Shown here piece by piece: positions 39,605-41,018 of a DNA stretch of 41,018 bases (positions are counted from its first letter, which is position 1; every line of letters begins with the position of its first letter). A model generated the notes under the pieces. That model searched no databases and had not been told where the DNA came from. It saw only the letters and a list, made by a program, of their open reading frames with translations. Location: NCBI GenBank assembly GCA_937911745.1, contig CALDPX010000010.1:1-41018 (forward strand), given 5' to 3'. A program made the position numbers and the translations under genes. Source of the DNA: an uncultured Alistipes sp. GTDB taxonomy: Bacteria > Bacteroidota > Bacteroidia > Bacteroidales > Rikenellaceae.

Positions 39605-40927
39605 TTACCACAACACAGCATCCACCGCTACTCCAAAGGTTAGGGGGTTGCGATAGTCTGTGTGGACGGAGTGATTGCCATCGTGGAGGCTAAGGCTCCA
39701 ATCGGTACGCAGGTAGTTGTAGTCGGCGAAAATCCTCACACCGAGGTTGTCGGCAATAATCCTTCGCAGCGACACACCCGCAACAGCGGTGAAGTGTTCG
39801 GTGGTAGAATAGCGCAGGGTTGCAAGAGGCTCTCCCGACTCGCCCACAAAGTCATTTTCGAGGTGTTGGTTTTGCGCCACACCCACCAACACTTTTGCGC
39901 CCAAGTGAAAACGCTCATCCTTGCCAAGAGATTGATTGAGGAAGAGTCCCACCGCTACCGAGTGACTATTGAGCGGTTTCGGCTCGGCAATGGTGCCACC
40001 ATCGACCACCGTACGCTCCACAATGTTGGCATAGCGTCCCACCTTAGCCACGCCACCCACGCCAATTTTTGGGGTTACAAACCACGCGCCCTCAACGCTA
40101 TACCCAATACCCGAGGGGGTTACTCGCTCGTAGCGGTCGGTGTCGTAGAGGAGTACGTTGTGGGCAATACCCACACCCACATACGAAGGCTTACGCCCCA
40201 CCCTCACAGGCTCCCACTCCTCCACAGGGCGCACCAAGCCCCTATCCTTGAAGAGTTTGTCGGCAATGAGGTATCCGAGTTCGGTGGAGAGTATTCCCAC
40301 TCCCGCACCTACCACAATATCGCTCAGCCAATGGCGGTTGTTGAGTGCTCGCGAGATGCCCGTAATGGTCGCTGCCGAGTAGCCCGCAATGCTCACCCAG
40401 GGGCTAAGATAGCCGTACTCCTTATGGAGCAACGTGGCAGAGGTAAAAGCCATAGCCGTATGCCCCGAGGGGAAGGAGTTGTAGGTGGAGCCGTCGGGAC
40501 GCAACCTGCCAAGACCATATTTCACAGCGTAGACCGTAGAGAGCATAACACCCACCGAGAAACCCGAAGATACAATCATACGCTCCCACGAAGAGCGACT
40601 CTCCACGCCCAAAGTCTTCATTGCCACCATCGCCACCGCAGGCGCAAATTGCAGATAATCATCATATTTATAGCGGAAAGTGGGCAAATAGTCACCTCGC
40701 AGCGAACGAGTCTGCACATCGGCAGCCGAGAGCACCGCACCCGCACCTATAAGCCCAAAGCCCACCTGAGTGGTGCGCAAATTCCAGAAGGTGTGCCCCT
40801 TCGTGCCCACATAGGATATGGTAGGTTGTTTAACAAGGGATATGCTATCCCTTGTTCCGTAATCGATTACGGACGCTCGCATCGGCATCGCAATTGCCAA
40901 TAGCAAAACCATAATTATCTTTTTCAT
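39605..40927 (-). CDS. PAP2 phosphatase fused to an outer-membrane beta-barrel
   Basis: This 440-residue protein has a signal peptide (MKKIIMVLLLAIAMPMRA, about 1-18) and a PAP2 domain (about 75-240) with complete motifs: KYGLGRLRP, PSGHTAMAF and SRALNNRHWLSD. A C-terminal half (about 250-440) of repeated amphipathic strands ends in VDAVLW, typical of a barrel. It may be a lipid phosphatase (lipid A or undecaprenyl type) anchored in the outer membrane; the substrate is unknown. The start ATG 40927 is set by the signal peptide; the frame upstream is the leader repeat. The terminal hairpin of the composite repeat ends 17 nt before the start. Confidence 0.88.
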   Translation of the reverse strand: MKKIIMVLLLAIAMPMRASVIDYGTRDSISLVKQPTISYVGTKGHTFWNLRTTQVGFGLIGAGAVLSAADVQTRSLRGDYLPTFRYKYDDYLQFAPAVAMVAMKTLGVESRSSWERMIVSSGFSVGVMLSTVYAVKYGLGRLRPDGSTYNSFPSGHTAMAFTSATLLHKEYGYLSPWVSIAGYSAATITGISRALNNRHWLSDIVVGAGVGILSTELGYLIADKLFKDRGLVRPVEEWEPVRVGRKPSYVGVGIAHNVLLYDTDRYERVTPSGIGYSVEGAWFVTPKIGVGGVAKVGRYANIVERTVVDGGTIAEPKPLNSHSVAVGLFLNQSLGKDERFHLGAKVLVGVAQNQHLENDFVGESGEPLATLRYSTTEHFTAVAGVSLRRIIADNLGVRIFADYNYLRTDWSLSLHDGNHSVHTDYRNPLTFGVAVDAVLW

Positions 40928-40944
40928 ATTCTTCTTTTGCTTTC

Positions 40945-41018
40945 GCACCTTTTTGTAAAAAGGTGCTACCCTTGTTATCCCTGCATGAAAAACAAGATAG
41001 GTAGATGCCAACCGCCTG
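40945..41018 (-). repeat. Composite leader repeat upstream of the PAP2-barrel gene (short form)
   Basis: On the minus strand: the end of module A (GGTTGGCATCTACCT, CTTGTTTTTCATG), the short 9-bp part CAGGGATAACAAGGGTAG, then directly the hairpin GCACCTTTTT-ac-AAAAAGGTGC (40966-40945) and an A-rich leader. The multi-branch module is absent. Bases 40974-41018 repeat bases 1-45 at 44 of 45 positions. Confidence 0.88.

Noticed and set aside
40928..41011. N-terminal extension of the PAP2-barrel protein
   Set aside because: It is the leader repeat in frame; the signal peptide begins at ATG 40927.
1..41018. Circular plasmid or excised element based on the end repeats
   Set aside because: The content is core chromosomal genes, no replication or mobilisation genes are present, and the end repeats differ by one base and occur elsewhere in the window.

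Overview
The window looks like chromosomal DNA from a Bacteroidales bacterium, possibly Alistipes/Rikenellaceae-like (lineage is inference). The signs are TAnnTTTG promoter boxes, an almost complete lack of Shine-Dalgarno sites, the ATP synthase order atpD-atpC-x-atpB-atpE-atpF-atpH-atpA-atpG, a BACON-domain lipoprotein, an HU-CCDC81/SPOR protein and an IspG with the inserted domain. It is mostly housekeeping DNA. No phage, IS transposase, CRISPR array or rRNA was seen.

Layout. 1-2.6 kb: NatA/NatB-type ABC exporter (minus strand). 2.7-3.6 kb: mannose-6-phosphate isomerase. 3.8-11.5 kb: F1Fo ATP synthase operon behind a good promoter, with atpG split from atpA by a 424-bp repeat element. 11.5-15 kb: AraC regulator, then a minus-strand operon (LolE-like permease, LEA-like lipoprotein, SPOR protein). 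15-20.2 kb: SDR, membrane Zn peptidase, PAP2 phosphatase, rlmN, flippase, dut. 20.5-22.2 kb: DNA polymerase delta-prime and folK. 22.6-26 kb (minus): XRE/S24 regulator, histidine kinase, lgt, HU-SPOR. 26.2 kb: tRNA-Arg(CCG). 26.8-29.4 kb: thrS-infC. 29.7-31 kb: BACON lipoprotein. 31.6-36.5 kb (minus): recG, a small (possibly broken) lipoprotein, a secreted protein of unknown function, a coiled-coil membrane protein and lspA. 36.5-39.4 kb: ispG, WbqC-like gene, beta-barrel protein. 39.6-41 kb (minus): PAP2 phosphatase fused to a beta-barrel.

Lipoprotein maturation is well represented (lgt, lspA, a Lol-type permease), alongside several lipoproteins that would use it.

The most unusual content lies between the genes, in three repeat families. 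(1) A nested hairpin follows the stop codon of dut, folK, infC, the WbqC gene and lspA. Its helices differ in sequence between loci but remain complementary, and the outermost stem includes bases of the host gene's own stop codon. (2) A composite leader repeat, ending in a hairpin with compensatory changes, lies upstream of atpG, thrS and the PAP2-barrel gene in the same orientation as the gene; a truncated piece forms the left window edge. (3) 7-bp tandem arrays occur in two classes: GTCTAAC units near terminators or 3' hairpins, and A/T-rich units next to gene starts. The first and last 45 bp of the window are near-identical direct repeats (44/45), so the window probably ends at assembly breaks in family 2.
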